The translations under genes were made by a program, and so were the position numbers. This document shows, piece after piece, positions 44,541 to 52,483 of a stretch of 64,000 nt of DNA (the stretch's first letter is position 1; each line of letters starts with the position of its first letter). Source of the DNA: Candidatus Methylopumilus rimovensis (GTDB lineage: Bacteria; Pseudomonadota; Gammaproteobacteria; Burkholderiales; Methylophilaceae); contig NZ_CP040986.1 of NCBI RefSeq assembly GCF_006364615.1, positions 1,178,001 through 1,242,000 on the forward strand. The letters run 5' to 3'. A model generated the notes under the pieces. It saw only the letters and a list, made by a program, of their open reading frames with translations, did not search any database and was not told the origin of the DNA.

Positions 44541-46163
44541 ATGCCATTAAGCCCGATATCAAGATTGTTTAGCTTGCTAAAACTTGAGAAGCACGACTTA
44601 AAAATATTGCCTATGCTTATTTTTGGTTATGGCTTAATTAGCATAGCAACACCGGTTTCTGTTCAAGCCATGGTGAATATTGTGTCCATGGGCTCTATGC
44701 TTCAGCCGCTTTATATCATAAGCATTATCCTTTTTTCACTGTTACTGCTATCAGGCGTGCTTTATGTATTCGAGTCTTTCATCGTAGAACTTATTCAACG
44801 CAGAGTATTTGTTCGTACGGCTATACAAACCGCTCAAAATACTAAAGAAGTGGAAATAGGCCTTTATGATACGAAGGATCCTGCAGAACTCATTAATCGC
44901 TTCCTTGATGTCAGCACTGTCCAAAAATCTATTGCGGTTTTATTAACCAGTGGATTAACTTCGCTCTTACAAATAGTAATTGGTAGCTTTGTTTTAATTT
45001 TTTATAGTGCATTTTTTTCAGTATTCATTTTTGTCATCATTGGTTTTTTGATTTTCATTCTTCGCTCAATCGGACAACATGGAAGTAAAACTGCTATTAA
45101 GGAATCAAAAGCTAAATTTGAAATGGTTGATTGGCTAGAGAGTATCGCAAAAAATATATATGCCTTTAAGTTCTATGAAGGTGAAAAACGGGTAGCAAAG
45201 CAAACCCATGAATACGTTCAACATTTCATTGAAAATCGGTCCAAGCATTTTAATATCCTGATATGGCAAAATATAACTGCTACATTAATTTACGCTATCG
45301 CTGGTACAGGACTTCTAGCATTAGGTGGGAGCTTAGTAATCAAAGGACAGATTAATTTAGGTCAGTTTGTTGCTTCAGAACTGATTATTTTTGGCGTACT
45401 CAACGGTATGGTCCGCTTAGTCAATTTACTAGAATACTTTTACGACTTGATGGCGGCTTTAGATAAAATTGGCGTTTTAGAAGACATGCCTCAAGAAATC
45501 AACGGCGAACATAGCGTCGATGTATTGGACATCACCTCGATTAAAGTAGCATCTATCGACTTTGCTTTTACCAGCCATATACAGCCACTAAAAAATATCA
45601 GCTTTGAATTAAAAAAGGGTGAAAGTCTAGCTATTTTAGGTGATTCTGGATCGGGCAAATCTACCTTATTAAGTCTCATTACCAAACTTCGCACACCAAA
45701 TGCGGGGCATATTACTATCAACCAGTTAGATCTCAGGCACCTTAATAATAATGCCTTAAGAAACAGGATGGGTTTTGCTAAAAATATTGAAATTGCAAAT
45801 GGCTCGATACTAGAAAATATCTGCCTAGGCCGTGATATTCCGCTAACAAAAGTTAATTCCTTAATTAGTGAACTCGGTTTAGCGGAGAGTTTCAATTGTT
45901 TTCCGGCAGGTTTAGATACCCCAATCAACGTATCGGGCTCACCTCTTTCAAGTAGGCAATTACAACTTCTAATGATTGCCCGAGCCATCATTGCAAGTCC
46001 TGACATCATGATCATAGATGACATGCTTGATAGCTTTAACGAGGTTGAATTAGACACCATGATGACGATGTTTGAAAAACATAAAAATGAATGGATCTTA
46101 ATTATCAGCACTCGATTCGCGCATATTGCAAAACGTTTTGATAAGACATTAAATCTTAATTGA
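44541..46163 (+). CDS. ABC exporter half-transporter with degenerate ATPase domain
   Basis: A fused permease-ATPase of 540 residues. The membrane domain (about 20-310) has six predicted helices; the nucleotide-binding domain starts near 330. Walker A is intact (GDSGSGKS, 367-374). The Q-loop glutamine is lost (GFAKNIE), the signature reads LSSRQ instead of LSGGQ (469-473), Walker B ends in Asp-Asp (IIDD, 491-494) instead of Asp-Glu, and the switch histidine is Thr (IISTRF, 524). There is no C39 peptidase domain. HlyD and TolC genes follow, so a type I-like export role is likely, but ATP hydrolysis may be slow or absent. Substrate unknown. Confidence 0.85.
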   Translation: MPLSPISRLFSLLKLEKHDLKILPMLIFGYGLISIATPVSVQAMVNIVSMGSMLQPLYIISIILFSLLLLSGVLYVFESFIVELIQRRVFVRTAIQTAQNTKEVEIGLYDTKDPAELINRFLDVSTVQKSIAVLLTSGLTSLLQIVIGSFVLIFYSAFFSVFIFVIIGFLIFILRSIGQHGSKTAIKESKAKFEMVDWLESIAKNIYAFKFYEGEKRVAKQTHEYVQHFIENRSKHFNILIWQNITATLIYAIAGTGLLALGGSLVIKGQINLGQFVASELIIFGVLNGMVRLVNLLEYFYDLMAALDKIGVLEDMPQEINGEHSVDVLDITSIKVASIDFAFTSHIQPLKNISFELKKGESLAILGDSGSGKSTLLSLITKLRTPNAGHITINQLDLRHLNNNALRNRMGFAKNIEIANGSILENICLGRDIPLTKVNSLISELGLAESFNCFPAGLDTPINVSGSPLSSRQLQLLMIARAIIASPDIMIIDDMLDSFNEVELDTMMTMFEKHKNEWILIISTRFAHIAKRFDKTLNLN

Positions 46164-46177
46164 GTTGAACTTCAATA

Positions 46178-47494
46178 ATGTTTAAAAATAAAAAACACAT
46201 ATTCGAACCCACAATTAAACTTGGTAATACGCCAGATCAAGTAAATCGTTTTTTTAAGATTTTAATTTGGGCATTTTTTATCATTCCCTTTATTTTTTTA
46301 TTTCTTCCGTGGCAGCAAAATATTTCCACCAGAGGAAAAGTTACTGCGTTTGCTCCTTTTGAACGAGCACAAACCATTGACGCCCCTATTCAAGGCTTGA
46401 TCGCTCAATGGCATGTGCAAGAGGCATCGCTGGTAAAGACTGGTGATTTGCTGCTAGAAATGCGAGATATCGATCCAAATTTTAAAAAACGTATCGAATC
46501 TCAGCGAGATAATTTATCCAACAGACTGCAAGCAAAAAAAGAAGAATTAAATTCATATGAAATGCAACAAAAAAATATGAAAACAGCCCGCGATGCAAAA
46601 ATTGCTTCCGCTAAATTTAAACTTGACGTGGCTGAGCAAAAAATTCGTGCAGCGTCCGAATCTATGATTTCAGCTCAAGCCACTCTTGATACTGCCGAAT
46701 TTCAAGTCAAACGATTGCAACGCTTACTTGAAGATGGTTTAGTTTCAAAGCGCGACGAAGAAGTTGCTGAACGCGATTACGAGGTTGCAAAACGAAGTTT
46801 TGGAAGCGCCCAGGCACAGCATCAATCAGCACTGGCAGAATCTAAGTCAGCAAAGGCCGAAATTCGACAAGTCCAATCCGACACGCAAGCCGAACTAGAA
46901 TCTACTTCGGCAGTCATTAAAAAAATCTATGGTGAGTTAATGGATTCGGAAAATAGCCTGACTAGTTCTGAGATATCTGTTTCACGGCAGGATACACAAA
47001 AAATACTAGCACCACGGGATGGCGTAGTTTTTAGATTACCTTTCAACTCATCCTCACAAATTGTATCTCAAGGCGAAGCATTGCTGGTGATTCAACCTAA
47101 CACGAATGCTCCAGCTGTTGAATTCATGGTCGATGGCCGTGATGCCCCGCTGATAAAAAAAGAAAGTAAGGTAAGGCTGGAGTTTGAAGGTTGGCCTGCC
47201 ATACAAGTTCCAGGCTGGGCAAACGTTGGTGTAGGAACCTTTGGTGGCAAGGTAGGATTTGTCGATCCGGTTGATAATGGTACTGGTAACTTTAGGGTCA
47301 TGGTCATTCCAGATCCTACTGAACAACCTTGGCCGCAATCAAATTTCTTAAGGCAAGGTATTAGTGCAAAAGGTTGGATCCTGCTTGAGAAAGTCAGTAT
47401 AGGTTACGAGTTATGGCGAATTTTTAATGGCTTCCCACCCAGAATACCCGCTGACTCTGTGCAGTCCAAAAGCACAAAACAAAACAAAAAATGA
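46178..47494 (+). CDS. HlyD-family membrane fusion protein
   Basis: A periplasmic adaptor of 438 residues with one N-terminal inner-membrane helix (about 28-46), a lipoyl-like half-motif (DAPIQGLIAQWHVQEASLVKTGDLLLE), a long coiled-coil hairpin (about 105-265, rich in Ala, Glu, Lys, Gln) and the second lipoyl half (APRDGVVFRLPFN). It bridges the ABC protein and the outer-membrane channel. It starts 15 bases after the ABC gene and overlaps the TolC-like gene by four bases. Confidence 0.9.
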   Translation: MFKNKKHIFEPTIKLGNTPDQVNRFFKILIWAFFIIPFIFLFLPWQQNISTRGKVTAFAPFERAQTIDAPIQGLIAQWHVQEASLVKTGDLLLEMRDIDPNFKKRIESQRDNLSNRLQAKKEELNSYEMQQKNMKTARDAKIASAKFKLDVAEQKIRAASESMISAQATLDTAEFQVKRLQRLLEDGLVSKRDEEVAERDYEVAKRSFGSAQAQHQSALAESKSAKAEIRQVQSDTQAELESTSAVIKKIYGELMDSENSLTSSEISVSRQDTQKILAPRDGVVFRLPFNSSSQIVSQGEALLVIQPNTNAPAVEFMVDGRDAPLIKKESKVRLEFEGWPAIQVPGWANVGVGTFGGKVGFVDPVDNGTGNFRVMVIPDPTEQPWPQSNFLRQGISAKGWILLEKVSIGYELWRIFNGFPPRIPADSVQSKSTKQNKK

Positions 47495-49263
47495 TCCAGC
47501 GATCCACGCATAAACAAGTGGCTAGAAGGCAATCAAAGCCTTTACTGGGTATCACCTATCTGACATCTATGCTTTGTTTTTCTCTAGCATTTGCTGAAAT
47601 TGTAGATCAATCTAAAGGCAATATCTCTCTTGAACCTAGCAAATCTTTTAAGCCTGAAGATTACTCTGCCGGCCCGCCTAGCGACTTAAAAAAATCCTTG
47701 AATGACTATCAAGAGAAAAAAGAAAACCAAACTAAAAAAATTAGAATTGATTTAAAACAAGCTATAGAAGAAGCAGATAAAGCGTCGGTGATAGATTCAG
47801 CTTTTGATAAAACTCAAGCTAACTCCTTTAGTATTACTGATATTCGTGCAAAGGCGCTCAAAAATAATTTAAGCATAGAAGTAGCGAAAATAGATCCTGC
47901 GATTGCTGGTGCTGCACTTAGGCAAGAACAAGCTAAGTTTGACAATATTATTTTCGCCTATGCGCAGCAATCTAACAGAGATACCCCAAGAATTTCATCG
48001 GATAACATTGGCATAAAATCTAACAACGCTCTTAATGGCGAAGGTAAACTCTCCATATTGGAACAAAACATCCGAACTACTGATATTGCTGCGGGTGTAA
48101 AAGTGCCATTACGAACTGGTGGTACGGTTACCTTAAGCTCACCTATTGAAAGCAAAAGAGATAAAGGCGTATTTGGTAGTGAGGAATATCGAAGTGCAAT
48201 GCGTTTTTCGATTAGTCAGCCATTACTTAGAAATGCTGGCAAAACTGTCAATGAAGCTAGCATTAGAGTCTCAGAATTTAATCAACAAGCGATACAGTAT
48301 AAAACTAAACTACTAGCCATACGTATTATCGCAATGACTGATAAATCGTATTGGAGTCTTTATGAGGCATGGGCACAGCTAGATGTAAGAAGGCAACAAT
48401 ATCGACTAGCCATTCAAAATCTAAACATGGTTAAACGCAGAGTAACTGAAGGTCTGACTGCTGCGATTGAACTTAATCGCGCAGAGATTGGTGTGGCAGA
48501 CAGAATGGAAGCCTTAATCATTGCTGAAACAAATCTCAAGCTAGCTCAACGGCAATTACGTTTTTATATGAATGACATGGACACCGAAGATCGTCAACCG
48601 AACATCATCAATACTATTACTGAGCCTAATTTAGTTCGTTATGAGTTTGATCGAGAGAAGTTACTCAACGAAGCGCTTAGCGCAAGGTTAGAGTTACTAG
48701 AACTTGAGGTTAAATTGGCAGCGGATGCTATTAATATTCAATATTTAGAAAATCAAACCCTGCCTTTGTTTACCTTGGACTATCAATACGGCGCATTATC
48801 ACCAAGTGCTAATAATTTCGGCAATGTTTATCAAAACACATTAAATGGGCAATTTAATGATTGGTCTGTAGGATTAAAGTTTGAAATGCCATTCACTAAT
48901 GAAGCCAATAAAGGGCGCCTAGAAGAGGCTGTTCAACAAAGAAATAAAAGACTTGCCACTAAACAGCTTCAAACCCTTACCGTAAAAAAAGAGATTTATG
49001 ATGCACTGGATCAAGTTGAAAATAACTGGCAACGCATATTAGCTGCAAGACAACAGGTTGTGATTGCTGGCCTAAACTACGATGCTGAATTAAAACAATT
49101 TAATGAAGGCTTAAGAACCATGACAGAAGTATTGGAAACGCTTACGAGACTTGGTGAAGCGCAAATTAAAGAGGTACGAGCAGTGAGTGATTATCAGGCT
49201 TCATTTGTAGATACCGCATATGCTACTGGCACTGTCTTAGGTTACAGCAAGTTAGATTTTTAG
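47491..49263 (+). CDS. TolC-family outer-membrane efflux protein
   Basis: An outer-membrane channel protein of 590 residues. An unusually long N-terminal region (signal sequence ending near LAFAE after about 35 residues, then a charged linker to about 125) precedes two repeats of the TolC domain, with long helices around 270-370 and 430-575. The segments SISQPLLRNAGKTVNEASIRV and GLKFEMPFTNEANKGRLEEAV are family motifs. It completes the ABC-HlyD-TolC tripartite exporter. Confidence 0.9.
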   Translation: MIQRSTHKQVARRQSKPLLGITYLTSMLCFSLAFAEIVDQSKGNISLEPSKSFKPEDYSAGPPSDLKKSLNDYQEKKENQTKKIRIDLKQAIEEADKASVIDSAFDKTQANSFSITDIRAKALKNNLSIEVAKIDPAIAGAALRQEQAKFDNIIFAYAQQSNRDTPRISSDNIGIKSNNALNGEGKLSILEQNIRTTDIAAGVKVPLRTGGTVTLSSPIESKRDKGVFGSEEYRSAMRFSISQPLLRNAGKTVNEASIRVSEFNQQAIQYKTKLLAIRIIAMTDKSYWSLYEAWAQLDVRRQQYRLAIQNLNMVKRRVTEGLTAAIELNRAEIGVADRMEALIIAETNLKLAQRQLRFYMNDMDTEDRQPNIINTITEPNLVRYEFDREKLLNEALSARLELLELEVKLAADAINIQYLENQTLPLFTLDYQYGALSPSANNFGNVYQNTLNGQFNDWSVGLKFEMPFTNEANKGRLEEAVQQRNKRLATKQLQTLTVKKEIYDALDQVENNWQRILAARQQVVIAGLNYDAELKQFNEGLRTMTEVLETLTRLGEAQIKEVRAVSDYQASFVDTAYATGTVLGYSKLDF

Positions 49264-49347
49264 TTTCGTTAATACATTGCTTTTTTTATACGCGGATAGC
49301 AATAAGCTTTCAATCAGAGCGATAGTTGAATCACTATCTATACATCT

Positions 49348-50187
49348 TTAAGGATTACAAAAATCACATTTAGCTGGATCTGCTTTTTTCTTTTTTACAA
49401 ATTCACTTTTTTCATAATCACAACTAATACAGGTGAATATTCTTTCCATTGTTTCTCTAGTTTCCATATCACATAGCTCACATGGAAGGCCTGCTTTAAT
49501 CTTGGTAATTTGAAATCCTGGTGTATGGCAATTGGGGCATAAACTCTTTAGTTTCTGAATTAGGTCAGTTGTGGCTTTTGCAATATTTTTCATTCTTGTA
49601 GGATTTGCAAAAGCACGTAAGTCATGCTCTACATAAACTTTTTTTGTTTTAGAAAGCTTTATAGCTTGATTAAATGCTTCCTCCAATACTATTCTATTTG
49701 ATATACCTTTCTGCAACACAGGATGATTCTCGTCATCTGGCCTTAGAACTAAATGATGTGTTGGAAATTTATTTAATCTTGAAAATTTTGCGAGTTCTTT
49801 CCAGTTTCTAATTTTTGATTGGCTGCTCATTGCAGCTGCTTTAGAAGATCCAATCACTTCAATGCCCAGATTATTATCAATGAAAATCACAATTTCATGA
49901 TTCCAAGGAAGTAGCCCAATAAAAGGGTCGCTAGTAAATGATCCTTCACTTGCTACTCCATACTTTAAACCTGTAATTTCCATACCAATCATAGCCTTTC
50001 GTCTTGCGGCATCTAATTGATTTCCATATCTTGCTTTATCTCTTGTAAACGTACCAAGTTCGTCAGTATCAAATGCATCCGTATGAATAATTTCAGCATT
50101 CAGCATCTTTAAGAATTTTGGAGCAATGACATTTTCTTTTTTATGCTTAGTTAATAAGCTTATCTTTATATTTTCGTAAGGATGCAC
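49348..50187 (-). CDS. DUF6671-like protein with C-terminal zinc ribbons
   Basis: A soluble protein of 279 residues of unknown function. The N-terminal part holds conserved-looking segments (IHTDAFDTDELGTFTRDKARY, GVASEGSFTSDP, EHDLRAFANPTRM), a pattern I associate with DUF6671. The last 65 residues carry four CxxC pairs (CPNC, CELC, CISC, CDFC), enough for two zinc ribbons. The gene follows sbtA by two bases, so it is co-transcribed with a bicarbonate permease. A regulatory or enzymatic role near inorganic carbon uptake is a guess from context. Confidence 0.6.
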   Translation of the reverse strand: MHPYENIKISLLTKHKKENVIAPKFLKMLNAEIIHTDAFDTDELGTFTRDKARYGNQLDAARRKAMIGMEITGLKYGVASEGSFTSDPFIGLLPWNHEIVIFIDNNLGIEVIGSSKAAAMSSQSKIRNWKELAKFSRLNKFPTHHLVLRPDDENHPVLQKGISNRIVLEEAFNQAIKLSKTKKVYVEHDLRAFANPTRMKNIAKATTDLIQKLKSLCPNCHTPGFQITKIKAGLPCELCDMETRETMERIFTCISCDYEKSEFVKKKKADPAKCDFCNP

Positions 50188-50189
50188 GA

Positions 50190-51158
50190 CTATTTAATAA
50201 TACTTTGTGCGATGAATGTATATAAAGGGATACCAAAAATAATATTTAACGGAAATGTTATGCCCAATGACATTCCCATATAGAGTGCTGGACTGACTTC
50301 TGGAAATGCTTCTTTGAGGACTGCTGGCACAGCGATATAGGAGGCGCTCGCCGCTAAAACCATAAGTAATATTGCATTACCTAACTCAAGGCCCAGTAGT
50401 TTTGCTATTAAGAGGGCAATGAGGGCATGAACAATCGGCGCAATAAATGCATAAACATAAATTATGATTGGTTTGTTTTTTAATTGTGAAATATTTCTTG
50501 CGGCAATTAAGCCCATATCAAGTAAGAAAAATGATAAAAGCCCTTTAAATAAATCAATAGAAAAAGGTGCCAAAACTTTGTGAGCAACATCACCACTTAA
50601 AATGCCAATCGCCATTGATCCGATAAGCAATAATTGACCGCCATCGGTAAATGATTCATGCAAAATTTTAGATATCTTTATGCTTGATGAATTTGTTGAA
50701 ATTTGCTGCTCTTTTGCACGAATTCTATTGGCCATGATAATCGCAAAGATAATAGCAGGTGATTCCATAAGAGCCATAGCTGTTGCCATATGACCGCCAT
50801 AATGAATGCTAGATTGATCTAAACTTTGACTTGCTGTAATAAAAGTTACTGCACTTATCGAACCATAAGTTGCGGCTACGGCCGCGGCATCTAAAGGTTT
50901 TAATTTTTGACTTAACATATAGTATCCCATTACTGGAACTAAAATAGCTAAGAAGATAGCTGCTACTAAGCTTAAGAATACTTCTGAATTGACTCCAGAT
51001 TCATAGAGAGCAAATCCCCCTTTTAAGCCCAAAGCCATTAATAAATAAAGTGATAAAAATCTTGATATAGCAGGTGGTATTTCTAAATTAGATCTTGCAA
51101 AGCCTGCAAGAAGACCAAAGATAAAAAACAAAACGGCTGGATCTAAAAAGATATTCAT
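50190..51158 (-). CDS. sbtA: SbtA-like sodium-dependent bicarbonate permease
   Basis: A membrane protein of 322 residues with about ten helices in two inverted halves. LLMALGLKGGFALYESG (about 39-55), AAVAATYGSISAVTFITASQ (about 91-110) and MALMESPAIIFAIIMANRI (about 130-148) match SbtA, the high-affinity Na+/HCO3- symporter first known from cyanobacteria and also found in other bacteria. No SbtB (PII-like) gene is adjacent. Divergent LysR regulator upstream. In a ribulose-monophosphate methylotroph bicarbonate would feed anaplerosis rather than a Calvin cycle (inference). Confidence 0.85.
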   Translation of the reverse strand: MNIFLDPAVLFFIFGLLAGFARSNLEIPPAISRFLSLYLLMALGLKGGFALYESGVNSEVFLSLVAAIFLAILVPVMGYYMLSQKLKPLDAAAVAATYGSISAVTFITASQSLDQSSIHYGGHMATAMALMESPAIIFAIIMANRIRAKEQQISTNSSSIKISKILHESFTDGGQLLLIGSMAIGILSGDVAHKVLAPFSIDLFKGLLSFFLLDMGLIAARNISQLKNKPIIIYVYAFIAPIVHALIALLIAKLLGLELGNAILLMVLAASASYIAVPAVLKEAFPEVSPALYMGMSLGITFPLNIIFGIPLYTFIAQSIIK

Positions 51159-51186
51159 ATCAATTTTTAATAACTTTATAAAATTA

Positions 51187-51251
51187 AATAGAATTATATA
51201 GAATAATAAATATATTTTATAATTCTATATTTAAATATTTATCTATAGAAT
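51187..51251. promoter_or_regulatory. Repeated operator motif in the sbtA-lysR divergent promoter
   Basis: The 100-base spacer contains TATAGAAT-type sites at 51187-51194 (AATAGAAT), 51197-51204 and 51244-51251, and inverted as ATTCTATA at 51222-51229. The second and third form a 9-base perfect inverted repeat, ATATAGAAT-N17-ATTCTATAT (51196-51230). Such spacing suits a LysR-type tetramer; the last site is eight bases before the lysR ATG, compatible with autoregulation. Confidence 0.6.
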
Positions 51252-51258
51252 TTCATCT

Positions 51259-52164
51259 ATGAATATTACTTTTAAGCAAATGCGGTTATTCTTGGCTTTG
51301 TCAGACACGCTGAGTGTGACAAAGGCATCCCAAAAAATGGGTATCACGCAACCTACTGCATCGATGCAATTAAAAGAAATTGCAGAAACTATTGGCTTCC
51401 CTCTCTTTGAAGTGATAAATAAAAAGGTGCATCTCACAGAAATGGGGGAAAAATTAGCATTGACTGTAAGAGCAATGCTTAACGAATGGCAATCTTTTGA
51501 GCAATCTATAGAAGAATTAAAAGGATTACATGGCGGCTCCCTTAAAGTTGCAGTTGTGAGCACGGCTAAATATTTTATTCCAAAATTGTTAGGGTCATTT
51601 TATGCGCTCTACCCTCAGATTGATATAGCTTTAGAAGTGCTTAATCGTGATGGCGTCATAAAAAGATTACATGATAATAAAGATGACCTTTATATTATGA
51701 CGAAACCGCCCAAAGAAATTGATATTCAAGAAGAGATGTTTATGTCTAATCCATTAGTGATCATTGCCCACAAATCTCATCCTTTAAGTGAAAAAAATAA
51801 TATTTCTTTAGATACACTTAAAGATGAGCGATTTATATTAAGAGAAAATGGCTCTGGGACTAGACTTTTCACTGAGCAACACTTTAAGAAAAAAAAATTT
51901 AAACCTAAAGTTTTGTTAGAGCTGGGAAATAATGAAGCAATAAAAAAATGTGTCGAAAGTCGTCTTGGTTTAGCTGTTATTTCTCGTCATGCAATTGAAG
52001 ATTATAACTTGCAGAAAAATTTAAGCATACTTCAGGTTAAGGATTTCCCGATAGCCTCTAATTGGTTTATTGTCAATTTGAATGGTAAAAGATTTTCACC
52101 AATAGCCCTAGCATTTCATAATCATTTAATTAATGAAGCTAAAAAGCTTTCTCTGTCTAATTAA
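51259..52164 (+). CDS. LysR-family transcriptional regulator (CbbR/CmpR-like context)
   Basis: A regulator of 301 residues: winged HTH (about 1-65, with LSVTKASQKMGITQPTASMQLKEIAE) and a periplasmic-binding-protein-like effector domain (about 90-300). It is divergent from sbtA and probably controls it. Related regulators (CbbR, CmpR/CcmR) sense carbon status through metabolites such as 2-phosphoglycolate or NADPH; the effector here is unknown. Confidence 0.88.
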   Translation: MNITFKQMRLFLALSDTLSVTKASQKMGITQPTASMQLKEIAETIGFPLFEVINKKVHLTEMGEKLALTVRAMLNEWQSFEQSIEELKGLHGGSLKVAVVSTAKYFIPKLLGSFYALYPQIDIALEVLNRDGVIKRLHDNKDDLYIMTKPPKEIDIQEEMFMSNPLVIIAHKSHPLSEKNNISLDTLKDERFILRENGSGTRLFTEQHFKKKKFKPKVLLELGNNEAIKKCVESRLGLAVISRHAIEDYNLQKNLSILQVKDFPIASNWFIVNLNGKRFSPIALAFHNHLINEAKKLSLSN

Positions 52165-52483
52165 AATCTAGAGATTTTATTCATTTAAAATCATTTTTCA
52201 TGACGTTTGAGTAACGCAGACTGTAAAATCAGAAATAGTCTGAAATGCCAAATTTAAGTTTAATAATTCAATTTTTCATATAACGTTATGAAAATTAAAT
52301 AGTTCACATCCTCATTTCAAATTTATATAGTGCTCCTCAATTAATTAACTATTGAGAAATTCATACGAAAAGTAAGTTTTGCAAAGAAATCATCTCAAAC
52401 AAAATTTACTATCAGTTATGGGATTTTAAAAAATAGTTGCTAATACTATTAAATACTAAGAAGATGGGGCAGAGATAATAAAC
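52165..52483. other. Gene-free 319-base region before the porin gene
   Basis: AT-rich with no convincing reading frame. It holds a 10-base palindrome ATAACGTTAT (52280-52289) within a longer inverted repeat (TTTTCATA...TATGAAAA) that could be an operator. No clear sigma-70 promoter or terminator was picked out. Confidence 0.4.

Noticed and set aside
45491-46111. Antisense open frame of 206 codons inside the ABC exporter gene
   Set aside because: It is the mirror of the ATPase domain coding sequence, lacks a ribosome site, and its translation looks like a shadow (serine- and leucine-rich, no family features).
49321-49345. Hairpin GATAGT-TGAATC-ACTATC after the TolC-like gene as a terminator
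   Set aside because: The stem is short and AT-rich and no T-run follows in either direction.
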